Source: Cryptococcus deneoformans JEC21 (taxonomy: Eukaryota > Basidiomycota > Tremellomycetes > Tremellales > Cryptococcaceae). Taken from it: DNA of 64,000 nt. The DNA is taken from the NCBI RefSeq assembly GCF_000091045.1, contig NC_006693.1:1064662-1128661 (forward strand), in the 5' to 3' direction. Both the position numbers and the translations under genes were made by a program. Under the pieces are notes generated by a model, which was not told the origin of the DNA, ran no database searches, and was given only the letters and a program-made list of their open reading frames with translations. Each line of letters starts with the position of its first letter. Position 1 is the stretch's first letter. Positions 24,086 through 35,427 of this stretch are shown in pieces.

Positions 24086-26034
24086 ATGGCCTCAAAGTCA
24101 TCCTCTATACATCCGTACTCCCCGCTAGCCTATCCCCGCCGCCGCACCTCGCTTTCCGTCGCCCTCAATTCCCATCCTCTCCAGCCCCCCTATCCCTACT
24201 CTTATCCCTCCCACCGCCGACGAGCTGGCACAATGCCCAGCCAACGCACAAGACGTTCCCGCGACACATCCACAAGCCTCACACGCAAAACAGTCATCGC
24301 CTTCCTCGTCATCCTTTCCCTCGTCCTCCTCGGCACGGTTATCGTGCTTTCCACAGTATCATACTACCTCGCCATCCCCTCATGGGCCTATCTCACAGAG
24401 ACTGAAGTTGCCTGGAGAGCAGAAGATGTCATCAAGCCTCTTCTTGAACAACCTAGACCGAAACTGTCGAAACGAGTGCAATGGGGAGAGCTCGATAGCG
24501 ATGTCCTCTCCTACAGCTCGACGGGTGCTGCTGCGTCCGCTTCCACCATCTCTGTCGACTCTGCCACCATGACTGCCGAAACTTGGGACGAGTTCAAGGA
24601 GGAGATGGAGGAGCTTGATGCCGCTGAAGAGGTCGATGAAGATAATGCCACACAGCCTGAAAGTGAAGCTGTCGACACAGATCCTACCGCCACCTCATCT
24701 ATCGAAGAAGATAATGGTCAGTGGGGGATTGATGGCATGGGCACTGGTTCATACTGGATGCGAAACGACTGGGACGGGCGTGTGCGGGACACCGATAGCT
24801 GGGAAAGGCTGTACAATGTTACCAACAGGTGAGTTCATCTCATTGGGGTATCGGCTGCGCTTTGCAGTGTTCCATCATGGTGCAATTGGGTCGTCTTTCT
24901 TCTTTTGTGCTCGGTCCTCTTGGAGTCGTTCGACGATATCAACGGGTTCCATTTTACTTGACTCAATCTCCTACTTTCATTAAATCCTGTTGAAGCAACG
25001 TGGTCGATTACCCCGAATAACTCTCTTCACAAACGAATATGGCTGACATGGCATCTGTAGGCCAGGAGAAAACATCCCTAGGTTGATTCACCAGACATGG
25101 AAAGACGACCAGCTACCCGAGAAGTGGAGAAAGGCTTGGAAGGAATGCAGAGAAGGCATGCCCGACTAGTGAGTACTTATACAAGAAGTATTGGCAAATG
25201 CTAATAATCTACAGCGAGTACATGCTTTGGACCGACGATCTCTCTCGAGAATTCATTGCCAAGCACTACCCGGCTCACCTTCACATGTACGACTCTTACG
25301 AGTTCCCTATCCAGCGAGCGGATTCTATCAGGTACTTTATCCTCCACCACTTTGGCGGTGTCTACATGGACCTTGATATCGGCTGTCGAAGACGTTTGGA
25401 CCCTCTCTTGCAAGGTGATTGGGAGGTCATCCTTCCTATCACCAAGCCCGTCGGTATCTCCAACGACTTGATCTTTTCGTCCAAGGGTTCTGCATTCATG
25501 GACGGCACTGTCCACGGTCTTGCGGCTTTCAACCACAAGTACTTCTCCAACTACCCTACTGTCATGTTCTCTACCGGGTAGATATCTTGCTTGACAGTCA
25601 CGAGACAAACGCTGATGTACCCCAGGCCCATGTTCTTGTCCGCCCAATATGCCATTTTCTCCGCCTCACACCCCCTCACCGAGTCTCACCCTCGTTCTGA
25701 GATCCGTGTCCTCCCCAAGTCTCTTTACGGGAAGAATGCCCCCATCTCTGACGTGCCCCACTCCTTCTTCTCTCACTTCTACGGTTCTTCATGGCACGCG
25801 GACGATGCTGGCTTTATCACGTTCTTGGGCCATTGGGGCAAGAGACTTATGTGGATTGGCGTCGTAATCCTCATTTGTGGTGCCATTCGTCTGATCTGGG
25901 TCAAGCGCAAAGCAGCGGCTGGACATCAATACCAACTTCTCTCCATCTTACCCACCACACGCTCCCCTTCACCTTCTGGTTATGACACAGTAGAGGCCAG
26001 CAAAACATGCGCAGGTAGTATACATGTGTCATGA
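24086..26034 (+). CDS. GT32 glycosyltransferase, MIPC synthase catalytic subunit type
   Basis: Four exons (24086-24828, 25061-25168, 25215-25577, 25626-26034) give 540 residues. Type II Golgi membrane layout: basic cytosolic N-terminus, transmembrane helix at about 69-92 (VIAFLVILSLVLLGTVIVL), then an acidic stem. The GT32 catalytic region starts PRLIHQTWKDDQLPEKW, and carries SIRYFILHHFGGVYMDLDIG with the metal/nucleotide-sugar DXD motif (DLD), and later SQYAIF-like and HFYGSSWHADD blocks. A second hydrophobic segment (MWIGVVILICGAIRLIWV) lies near the C-terminus, as in yeast Sur1/Csh1, which transfer mannose to inositol-phosphoceramide. A related OCH1-type mannosyltransferase is possible, but the C-terminal membrane segment and WHADDA region fit Sur1 better. 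Confidence 0.85.
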
Positions 26035-26329
26035 GTGCTAAGGAACTACAACAAACTATTAGAAAGATTCCCTAGGTACAGCAAGGGAACAAACGTTAAG
26101 TAAAAACTAGTGATGCCCGCGAAAGACTTCGCGCAAAGGGTTTTGGGTAAATTAGTTCAATTGCATCAAGTTAATTTTGGGAATCACATTCAGTTTTGGG
26201 TGTTATGTTATTGAGAATGTACGTATTCGTTCAAGTGTGTGGTATTATGATGCATTTATTTATGATGCACTTTACATATATACACGGTGACTCATTTGAT
26301 CCTAGACTTCCGGGCAGACTTGTTATCTT

Positions 26330-26747
26330 TCAATGATCGTTTGCGCGTATGTAGGAGAGGGAAAAATAGCCATATTCGACATAATAGTCGCGTATCATAT
26401 GAACTCGGATATCGATGTGTTTGGTTTTCGAGTGGAAACTTGGGTTGTTGGCAAGAGAGATTGCACCCATAGTGTCGCAGTTGAGCGGTACCTTGTCAGA
26501 CTTGTAGCCTAGCTCCTCGAGCAGACGTTGAAGATACACGCCGTGTTTCGCTGCCTCTGACATGGCCACGTATTCTGATTCGAGAGTAGACGGTGAAGCG
26601 GTAGTAGCCTGCCGCTTGGACTGCCAATCAACAATAGAGTCACTCACTTTGAAGATATACCCCCTTGTTGAGCATCTGGAGTCGAGACAACCTGCTAGGT
26701 CTGCATCTACCCAGCCTTCCAAACCCGCCTTTCGACGAATAGATTAA
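26330..26747 (-). mobile_element. Ty1/copia retrotransposon remnant (RNase H end of pol)
   Basis: An open fragment of about 135 codons, cut by a stop at 26748. It reads GLEGWVDADLAGCLDSRCST, STLESEYVAMSEAAKHGVYL, LNCDTMGAISLANNP and HSKTKHIDIRVHMIRDYY. These are the ordered RNase H blocks of copia-type pol, with the acidic residues D (DAD), E (SEY) and D (CD) still present. No reverse transcriptase, integrase, gag or clear LTR is seen on either side, so it is a truncated copy. It lies between two unrelated genes. Confidence 0.8.
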
Positions 26748-27173
26748 AATGCATCAGCTCCAAACAGCTTTTTAGTCCAGTCGTCACAATAGCTGTTCCA
26801 ATTACGTAAAATAGTGGCCATTTAATACTCAACGAACTAGTCATGCAATGCATATGCGCTCGCATATCATGGACAGGAATCATCATGGGAGTTTTCAGAT
26901 GAGAATCCAGCTGCATCTGGAAGTGATTTGTGAGACAAGGAAATGTGGCCAAAATCGACGAATCATCATATATGTAAGGAAACCGCCATTTGAGTGAAAA
27001 AAACAAATGCGCGCGAAAAAAGGACGCGTTTGGTGTCAACATTTCAGCTTTTATCTTTTTTCGCTTCGTTTGCATCTTGATTGCTGCACTTCCTCGAAGG
27101 AGTAGAAGTTAAGCGTCTTTAGAAACCTTTCAAATCTCTTTTGCCTAGCTTGTCGTGGAAGTGCCCTTTTAAA
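26748..27173. other. Flank of copia remnant and SERF promoter
   Basis: A minus-strand open frame at 26707-27075 overlaps the remnant in another frame and shows no family signal. The last part is the promoter of the small gene that follows. Nothing else recognised. The stretch 26035-26329 on the other side is AT-rich and also empty. Confidence 0.4.
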
Positions 27174-27906
27174 ATGACTCGTAAGTTGGCCTTCTGGACA
27201 ATCATGCTCATCTCAAGCTGATCTAGTCTTCATTCATAGGTGGTGACCAGCGTGAACGTGACCGAGCTAAGGCCTTGAAGGCCCAGTATGTCAATAATCC
27301 TTCTACTGTAGTAATAAGGTGTTTTACGACCGGCATCTCCGCTGGCTATGCGGAGCCGGGGATTGTTGCGTTTTATTATGGATGACACATAGGTCAAAGT
27401 AATTAAAAGTACTGATCATTGACTGGACAGAGCCGCCAAGGGTACCAAGCTTGCTGGTAGTCCTCAACAACGAAGGGAAGCGTGAGTGTGCCGTTCCAAT
27501 GTTCAAAGGTTTCAAGGCTGATCTTTGAAATGGTTGCAGCGACGCTAAGGCTGTTGCCGAGAAGTGAGTGGAAGTTGATTTGGCGATACTCCGGAGCCTG
27601 TAGCTGACTTGATATTTTAGGCAAGCGGTATGTTCACTATGCTGAATATTCCATAGGGTTTAAAAATTCCCCACTGACGAACTCGACCTTTTATTCACCC
27701 TCTCCCACCTACCTCATACCCCCTTCGATCATTGCTCTGCAACAATTATCAACTATTTACCGAACGATGGATATCACTATTTGTGTTGGTCATTGGAATG
27801 ATAGCTCAAAGCCAAGGCTCGAGCTGAGGCTGAAGCTCGAGGAGAATTATCGGCCTACGACGCCAAGGTGGAAAAGAGGAAGCAGAATGCCCAACAAAAG
27901 AAGTAG
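27174..27906 (+). CDS. SERF / 4F5-family small basic protein
   Basis: Six exons (27174-27180, 27240-27285, 27431-27481, 27540-27563, 27621-27627, 27805-27906) join in phase to 78 residues starting MTRGDQRERDRAKALKAQ, the 4F5/SERF signature. The rest is Lys/Ala/Glu-rich helix ending VEKRKQNAQQKK. SERF proteins are small, highly charged, nuclear or cytosolic proteins that bind RNA and speed amyloid formation in animals. Two exons are only 7 nt: the first carries ATG ACT C, and the fifth adds one Gln-Ala step. Introns make up two-thirds of the gene. The model is supported by uninterrupted phase across five junctions. Confidence 0.85.
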
Positions 27907-28962
27907 AACCATCGTGTGTTATACTTGCTTCTGATTGGGAGCTCTATTCCTCGAGATTCAATTGGCCGCGAAAGGGACGGAGATATTATTGGCGTGATAG
28001 AGAAACAACGATGAGCGAGAGGAAGGAGTACTTATTTCTATATTATATTATAGAGAGGTCTGTTGTAAGGCTAAGAGTTCTTTGCATGGATCTCAATCAT
28101 TTCAATTATCACGTGGCGGCTAATGAAATACTACTGCTGTAGAGGCCGTAATCAAGCAGCACGACAACAACCTGACAAAGGGGATTTGTTTGATACAGTC
28201 CAAAACGTCGCCGATGTAACTCCTCCATTGCCCGTTTTTCCTGTGAACATCACTTGAATCCAGGAAGAGGCTCAGCTCTTCCAAGCTCTTCGGACTGAAG
28301 TTTTCCCAAATAGGACAAACTTCACTTAGTATTGGAAGGCCAACAATATTAGCATTGTGCCGAAAGTTCAAGCCTTCCAATATATACGAAATAGCTTTTG
28401 CAGCATTCCATGACAGGGATAGTCTTGTTGCTTGCCGTTCCTACTACCGTATGCCTTAGTCATCTGCAGCATATTATATTCGGATGAGCGAATAGCTACT
28501 TTGACTACAATGCGATGTCGTAGCGCCTTACTTCGCCAAGCCCATATGCAACAAATCTTCTCTTCAGATCAAGCTGGTAGTATAGTAATGTATGATGAGT
28601 AAACTCAGTTCTGGCACATATACAACAGCTTACAAAATTATCTATATAAAGTAGTATCGGCCGTGACAACGAGTCGTTCGTACTACTTTATGGCTCGAAT
28701 ACGCCGATTATTGGAATTGGCCAGAGAATGAGAAAAGCACAAAAGGAGACTTCACTCAGAAGAGGAACATTAAAATGCGTCTTCGCTTCGACTCGGGCTA
28801 AAAACGAAAAATAAAACCCAATGCAATGCATCATGCTCGGACATCCCAAATGATGTATATTGTGAATAGTACACCCTCTCTCTGGAGTGCACTAGGTCAA
28901 CAAATCACTCGACTCCTTTTTCCTCCTCCATCCCTTCAGCCAAAAGTACGGACACGTGAGAT
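27907..28962. other. Intergenic with a possible gene relic
   Basis: 3' flanks of the converging SERF and eIF2A genes. On the minus strand, 28120-28420 reads like a fragment of a longer protein (AISYILEGLNFRHNANIVG, then SLEELSLFLDSSD), reminiscent of F-box/leucine-rich proteins, but has no start, neighbours or continuation. The site TCACGTGG lies at 28110. Treated as a relic or chance frame. Confidence 0.3.
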
Positions 28963-31200
28963 TTAGACATTACCGCCCAAAGCCTTGATTTCCGACTTAA
29001 CTTGCGCTTCAGATTCAATTTTCTTGAGCTGAGTCTTCTCGAGAATTTCGCCCGCGGCAAGTTTGGTCTTGAGTTCGTCGATAGCTTTGAGCTGTGAAAA
29101 TGTCAGACGTCTGCTTCTTTACCTTGCGGCGATAAAACCCAACTCACCTTCTTCATCAAGTTCCTAATCTTCTTGGCAACCGCATCCTCACCTGCCTCCT
29201 CTTTTACTTCCGGCTTAACTGCCTCCTGAGTAGGCGCCTCGTCCTTTTTCTCCTCTTCCTTATCCTTTCCGCCCCTCTTTCGCTGCCTCTTCTTCTTATC
29301 ATCCCCTCCTGCACCCGTACTGGCGCCAGGCGCGGATCCAGGGGGCTGTCTACCGCCCGCGCCGGGAACGGTTCGTACTCCAGGCTTACCCCTGCTAGAA
29401 CCGAATGACGCAGATGCGTTCTCGCCTTCGGGCCTATTTCTCGCACCCGGAGGTCGATAAGCGCCCGCAGGCTTGGCTGCGACACCATCTGTCTCCCCCT
29501 TGGGTCTATAGGCGGCCACACTAGGATTGGCCTCAGGAGCCTTGGGTACGATGGCAGGGAAGGAACCGATCTCGGTGACTCGCTGGGGGGCGAATGAAGC
29601 TTGGTAGAGCTCCTCGACAGGCTGAATATGTAAGAGTTGACCGTTACACCACCAGATTTTGACGCCGTTGTCGACCCTCAGACGAGGAGACAGGGTGGCA
29701 GTTAGAACGTATCGACCACAAGGAGACCATTCGCAATGGGAAGCGTTGGAAGCCTTGAACTCGGCGACCTTGTTACGGGTGCTCACGTCCCAGATGTCTA
29801 TACCACCAGCCAAGTTACCGAAGCCGGCACTGAGAAGGAGTTTGCCTTGGGGCTGGTACACAAGGGTGTTTCGAGGGTTCTCGCCGAAAGAATAAACAGG
29901 TTTGGCCTTGAGGTCAAACATTTGCGTTCGGGCGGGCATGTATCCATAGCAAACGGTGAACTCGCGGGAAATAGGACTCCAAGCAAAGTCATAAATAGGT
30001 CCCTCTTTATCAAGCTCAACCAAACCGTCAAAGGTGCCATCCAGGCCGACGAGGTAGAGATTGGTTTCGCCATAATATGACTTGCCAGAGTTATCCACAT
30101 CTGATTGAGCCAGAAACAGAGCCTAAAGTTTATCAGTATCGGCTCGTGTTCCACAAATACATAATACTCACCATTGTACCAGCATTATTCCACTTGACAG
30201 TCAACTTGTCCGCCTTGTAAAACGCTTTCCTCGCTGTTGTAGGGGGCATATCTCTTGTCTCCGTCTGAATATCTCCATTGCCATTCGCCTGCAACGCATT
30301 CTTCCCCATAAGAGAAGAAAGGGACCATAATCCTAGACTTGCTGGAGCACCCTTCTTCTCACCTATCCAAATGGCCACAGCGGGTTCATGGTACGCAGGA
30401 ATAGGTCTCGAGTTGGTAGAGGTGGCAGGGAGAGCTGAAGGGTCAGAGATGAAGATGCCTCGGATACCTTCAATCTTCAGGCGAGTTGAAGGACGAGGGG
30501 CAAATGGAGGAGAGAAGATGGCAAGATCAGAAGGGCCAGCACGGAGGAGGTGGGTCTCATTGGGGGTGATGATAGGTTCCCTGTTCGCACGTCAGCTCCA
30601 ACACATTCCATCGTTTATCGTATAGTATAACACACCAGTCCTCCATGGTCTTCTGATACCACCCTCCAACAATCTCACCATTCTTGACATCCCATGCTTT
30701 GGCATTCTTGTACATCTCACCACTCTCAGTTTTAACGGGTCGCTCAAAGGTGAAAAGGTAAGAGCTCATAGGAGAGAATTTTAGAGCGACGATGTTGGCT
30801 TGCTGAAGGGTTACAGGAGTCGGTGATGAAGAATGGGAAGGAATGATCTCAACACTGCTCGCAAAGTCAGCTGCTGGTCCTGCACACAGGTACAGTAGGA
30901 AACGGACCAATTGTTCATGGCATAGGCGAGCCATTCGCCATTAGGTGAGTACGCATAGCACTTGGAGCCAACAGTTTCACTAGAGGTAAAGCAGTTGGTA
31001 AGCATAGACTTGGAGACAGTTCTTATATGGCGAACGTACGCGGGTATTCTGTTGGACACCTCCCAAGCAGGGGCGTCTGCAACGCCAGCTGTCTTCTGTG
31101 CTCGGACTGGGTATTATCAGCTGACCGTCTCACACTTGTCAAAAAGCCACGGCCCTGAAGAGGCAGAGCATCACTCACATGCGTACTGGGTGTCTACCAT
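28963..31200 (-). CDS. Eukaryotic translation initiation factor 2A
   Basis: Seven exons (31200-31179, 31106-31040, 30979-30908, 30854-30636, 30580-30172, 30122-29148, 29091-28963) give 630 residues, in the family's usual range. A WD-like beta-propeller fills residues 1-420: SPNGEWLAYAMNN, ALKFSPMSSYLFTFERP, AWDVKNGEIVGGWYQ, WNNAGTMALFLAQSDVD, FAWSPISREFTVCYGYMP, NPRNTLVYQPQGKLLLSAGF and CEWSPCGRYVLTATLSPRL are classic eIF2A blades. A low-complexity Gly/Pro/Arg and Lys/Glu-rich region precedes a C-terminal coiled helix (LKAIDELKTKLAAGEILEK). eIF2A binds ribosomes and initiator tRNA in an alternative, non-eIF2 initiation route. The gene is divergent from PRPP synthetase, 303 bp apart. Confidence 0.93.
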
Positions 31201-31503
31201 TGCGGGTTGTGGAGGATGGAAGGAAAGGAAGAGAAGGAAAAGAAGAAGAAGAAATCAACCCGTGAAAACGAAGAACGAACCTGGCTGGACCCGCTCGCTG
31301 GAGCCAATTTAAGGTCCTTAATTACGTCAAAGTTATATTACACACCACTCAAAAAGAAACTCTTTACGTAAATGAGATAAAAAGTGTGGATGCTGCCGTC
31401 CTGCAATCAGAGGCTGTCAAAAAGAGACGAATTTCAAGAATGCTTCACAAAGTTATCTGAAAACCATCGTCAAATTATTTACCTGGACGGAGAGGCCTAC
31501 AAA
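31201..31503. promoter_or_regulatory. Bidirectional promoter eIF2A / PRPP synthetase
   Basis: 303 bp between divergent start codons, with purine-rich runs near 31215-31250 and AT-rich sequence around 31320-31370. No coding sequence or defined factor site recognised. Confidence 0.4.
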
Positions 31504-32951
31504 ATGCACCAAATAGGAAACTCTATCAAGCTCCTTACTGGTGCGTATCCTTTTCAGCTGGTTGAAGCGGCACTGTAGTTTAGGAGATGCCATCGTTGTT
31601 GAGTGTGGTACTGATAAATATGCGTGGAAATAGGCAATGCCCACCCCAAGTTGGCAGAGGCTGTCGCTGCTCGACTCGGCATCACCCTCACCCCTTGCCA
31701 TGTTTCAAAGTTTCGCTCCCTTGAAACTTCAGTTCAGATTCACTCTTCCGTCCGAGATGAGGACGTCTTCATCATCCAATCTCCTTCGCCTCCCGACGTC
31801 AACGACCATCTTATGGAGCTGCTCATTATGATCTCCGCATGCAAGACCGCTTCAGCCAAGAGAATCACTGCTGTCATTCCTTGTTACCCTTATGCGAGGC
31901 AAGATAAGAAGGACAAATCCCGTGCTCCTATCACTTCCAAGTGAGTGAAGCACCTTTTTCATTTCTTTCTGGCGGGGCATCGTTTGCAAAGACTTGCACG
32001 TTGCTGATGCCCTTTGGCTCTATGTTCAATCAAATTACGACTATGCCCACGTCTGTATCATCTTCATTTGTACAATCCCCAATGAAACATACAGGCTTGT
32101 CGCCAACCTCCTCGCCGTTGCCGGTGCCGACCACGTAATCACCATGGATCTCCACGCCTCTCAAATCCAAGGTTTCTTCGACATCCCCGTTGACAACCTC
32201 TTTTCCGAGCCTACAATGATGCAGTACATCAAGTCTGAAATTCCCGGATGGAGAGATGCTATCATCGTTAGTCCTGATGCTGGTGGTGCCAAGCGGTAAG
32301 TCTTTTGATCGAGGATTCTGCGCAACTCCAAGGAGATCACTGACTAGAGGGATCATAGAGCTACCGCCCTCGCCGACCAACTGAACCTCGACTTTGCCCT
32401 CATCAATCGTAAACGTCGGCGGGATCTTGCCGCCTCCATGTGCCTCCCCACCGTTCCCCCTACCCCTACCGGCTCCGACTCTGGCTCTGTCCACTCTCAT
32501 GACATCGACGACGAATCAAACATTGTTGAGAAAATGGAGTTGCTTGTCGGTGATGTCAAGGGAAAGGTGGCAATCCTCATCGATGATATGATTGACACTG
32601 GTCACACAGTCAGGTTGGCCGCTGGTGTTCTGAGGGAGAATGGTGCCAAGGAGGTCTACGCTTTGGTCAGCCACGGTAAGTATTTGCTTCATATTCACTA
32701 TCCTCATTGACAGATTCCTCGTTGACAATGCGTAAACAGGCCTTCTTTCTGATACCACCATGGAGAACCTCTCAGACCTACCTGTCAAGAAGCTCATAGT
32801 CACCAACTCTATTGATCAGACCAAGCGAGTCATTGCTTGCAACGGTTTACTCGAAACTCTGGATATTGCCCCTGTTATTGCTGAGAGTATCAGACGGACG
32901 CACAACGGAGAGTCTATCTCCGCACTTTTCAGGCCGCATGATTCGTTCTAA
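31504..32951 (+). CDS. Ribose-phosphate pyrophosphokinase (PRPP synthetase)
   Basis: Five exons (31504-31540, 31634-31940, 32095-32295, 32359-32675, 32740-32951) give 357 residues. The enzyme makes PRPP from ribose-5-phosphate and ATP for purine, pyrimidine, histidine, tryptophan and NAD synthesis. Marks are the N-terminal [39 protein letters not shown] (ATP-binding flexible region), [26 protein letters not shown] (cation-binding His/Asp), [11 protein letters not shown], the catalytic INRKRRR region and [13 protein letters not shown], the PRPP/ribose-phosphate loop. Compared with about 320 residues in short family members it carries an insertion of roughly 30 residues ([19 protein letters not shown]) after the catalytic loop. 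Yeast has several PRS paralogues with such inserts, so the exact paralogue is not assigned. Confidence 0.93.
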
Positions 32952-33229
32952 AAACGGTTTATGTGATGAGATAGAAGAAGGGGAAGGACAATGAGACGGA
33001 AAACTCGGGAGGAGATTGTCTGGTGTATGTATAGATGTAGGATATAGCTTGGCCTTGGCTTGGAAAGGTTTGCAATGTCTGGAATGAATGTCTTTTCTTG
33101 CATGATGACATGGCCAATGATACAGAACATAGACGGAAGGTTTATTACTGATACAAAGGTTGCTAACTATCACAACTTGAGATCCTCCCATTCCTCCGCT
33201 AATTCATATCAACAAAAAAATTCCTTGCC

Positions 33230-34452
33230 TTACACCGCGCACTCACTTATACCGAGCATGCCTCTGATGGCCGCGGCTTCAACCCCTAGCGACACAGCGT
33301 ACTGAAGCAACATTAATGTATTATCTTGTTTCCATCTTGTCATCAATATCCATAGCACTGCCACTTTTTTTTTTGGCAAGCCCCGGACGTACCAGTCCAT
33401 GTTACAGCTGCATCCTTGCAGACTTTCACCGCCTCTCTCTTCTTTTGATACCTAACTGGATCAGCAGCTCCGAAAGCAGCCAACTCGGCTTTCAGTTTAA
33501 TAGAAGTTTGTTCTTCTTGCTGGAGTGCAGCCAAAAGGGTACGGCGTTCTTCCTACACATATTAACGTGCAAATACGACGGCGAAATTTAGGCTCAGTTT
33601 GATACAGCTCTCATCCCAGCAGGACATGATGATAAAAGATGGAAATGGAAGCGTACAGTATCTTCCCGGCCCTTTTCTGCCTCTACCAACCCTGCTTGTG
33701 TCTCGGAAATGCCAGCGTCAATCTTTTCGAGCTCCTTGGTGGCTTTGACAAGTGCAGTATTTTTCTTTCAACGAGTGTCAGACACGACATCCGGCGGATA
33801 CGTTGATAAGGAAAGCCTGAGATGATTTTGAGCTTACTGTAGCACCTGCAGCACTCGGAAGGGCCCAAAAGTCTGATATCCTTGGTCAGGACGCAGGTGA
33901 TTGAAGAAGGATGAAATTCATCTCACAATTGCCAGTACCACTTCATGACGATCTTCTCATCAGCCAACTTGTAATATATGAGTATGTGGGGCCTCACATC
34001 TTATCCATGACCACGAAACCGTCGCTCACAAGATCGTCGAGTACTTCTTTCACACTTTGTACGACTATTTCAAAGTGAGAAGCAATATAACAACATTGCG
34101 ATAGTTCTGCTTACCAATACCCTTGCTCTCTGGATTACATCAAGTGTCATTCAAGTAGAAATTAGGAAGGAAAAAGCAATGAAGCTCTCACTTGGAGCGA
34201 TTTTCTCAAGTTCTTTCAAAGAGTAAAATTCGGCCTTGTTTTGTCTAAGTTCAGATTTCGATGGTTTTGATGGACTTACTCACCGATTCATGAAAGATTT
34301 CCAACACTGGGAAACGTCAGCTATGAGCCCATGATCCCAAGAAGTGCGTCCGAATCTGGAGAACTGGAGACATTGACGCGACACAACGACCAGAGAATTG
34401 ATTACCTACTCTTCGTCTTCTTCTCCTCCATAGAAAGGCCACGTTTTGACAT
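33230..34452 (-). CDS. MND1: Mnd1, meiotic recombination coiled-coil protein
   Basis: Partner of Hop2; the complex stimulates Dmc1/Rad51 strand exchange in meiosis. Ten exons (34452-34410, 34306-34284, 34234-34192, 34129-34115, 34064-33998, 33940-33927, 33872-33838, 33764-33657, 33552-33393, 33324-33230) join in phase to 200 residues, close to the 205 of human MND1. The N-terminal winged-helix region reads MSKRGLSMEEKKTKMLEIF, FYSLKELEKIAP, VVQSVKEVLDDLVSDGFV and DKIGTGNYFWALPS. A long coiled coil follows (LVKATKELEKIDAGISE to QQEEQTSIKLKAELAAF), then DPVRYQKKREAVK, KDAAVTWTDN and a C-terminal helix ending AAAIRGMLGISECAV. Two exons are 15 and 14 nt. Some acceptors are AAG rather than CAG/TAG; they were accepted because only they restore the conserved frame. 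Confidence 0.9.
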
Positions 34453-35158
34453 ATTTTTCTTCGGTTGCTGTCCGGCAGTGAATAGATTAAAGCGGTAAAA
34501 GTCGCAGGATGAAAGAGTGGAAGATGCAAGGGAAGAAGACTTGAGTGCTTCATCCTTCGATGGCATCCTTCTGGCAATCAATCGCGGCGGCCCGTGCATC
34601 ACATGAGCCTGGAAGCTCAAAGGGGGCAAGGCCAAAACAGCTCCTGCCTGTTTTCTTACCGCAATGCATTGACCGGACCATTGAATAAAATTCATTCGAC
34701 CTGTCAGAGAATGCCAACAGCCTTCATGTTACGATGGCATGTACACTATGCCGAGGAGCGAGATCATCCAGCCTGCCGTGCTCAAACTTTTTTGCGGCCC
34801 TTTTATTATCTTGATACTATAATATTCGTCCCATGTTTAATGTTTGTACCTATAGAGTTAATTCCATGCTCCGTAAGAGCGTTAGTACACCGTATGCACC
34901 GTACAATTGCAGTCGGTCAGAAGTGGAGCTCGACACTAGAACATATATGAGATTTGATTTTTGGGACTCGCCGTGGCTTTTCAGATGCAAGTGAGGACAT
35001 GATTGTGTACGCAGTCGACGAATGATATGAGCTCCTTACGGGTTGATGACCCTTTAGACTGTCATGATTCTCATAAGCAGGATTAAGAGCAGTGGCTTAC
35101 AACATATTTGAGGTTACTATAAAAGTTGCGAAGGGTTAGGTTAGAAGCAAAAAAGAAA
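34453..35158. other. Intergenic between MND1 and tRNA-Ser
   Basis: MND1 promoter side and the downstream flank of the tRNA gene. Open frames overlap and have no domain. A T6 run on the minus strand at 35149-35154 is the likely RNA polymerase III terminator of the tRNA. No protein gene seen. Confidence 0.5.
35149..35154 (-). terminator. RNA polymerase III terminator of tRNA-Ser
   Basis: Six T residues on the minus strand, four bases downstream of the tRNA 3' end. Confidence 0.7.
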
Positions 35159-35252
35159 GGAGCAGGCAGGACTCGAACCTGCGCGCCTGACGGCATTCGA
35201 TGAGGAATTTCTAAATTCTAATCGAACCGAGTAACCACTGTCGCACTACTCC
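35159..35252 (-). tRNA. tRNA-Ser (anticodon AGA) with intron
   Basis: The minus strand folds as a class II tRNA of 94 nt. The acceptor stem GGAGTAG pairs with CTGCTCC (one U-G pair). The D-stem is CGA/TCG with GG in the loop; the anticodon stem is TTCGA/TCGAA, a short variable arm is GCC/GGC, and the T-arm is GCAGG-TTCGAGT-CCTGC. The anticodon loop reads TT-AGA-A followed by about 14 extra bases before the 3' stem, at the usual tRNA intron site after position 37. AGA reads serine UCU codons (and UCC/UCA after inosine modification). No CCA is encoded, as expected in a eukaryote. Confidence 0.85.
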
Positions 35253-35427
35253 AACGGTTGAAATTCAAAAAAGTCTCATTTATAGATCCTGTTACATGTG
35301 TTACGTAAATTTCGCCACTTACCTGCAACCCCTGACGACGACAGAAGTAGCGTTTCCGTCACTCCAAACAACGGCAGTAACGAATTATCATCACCTTTTT
35401 CATTTCTGCCTTATACCCATAATAACA

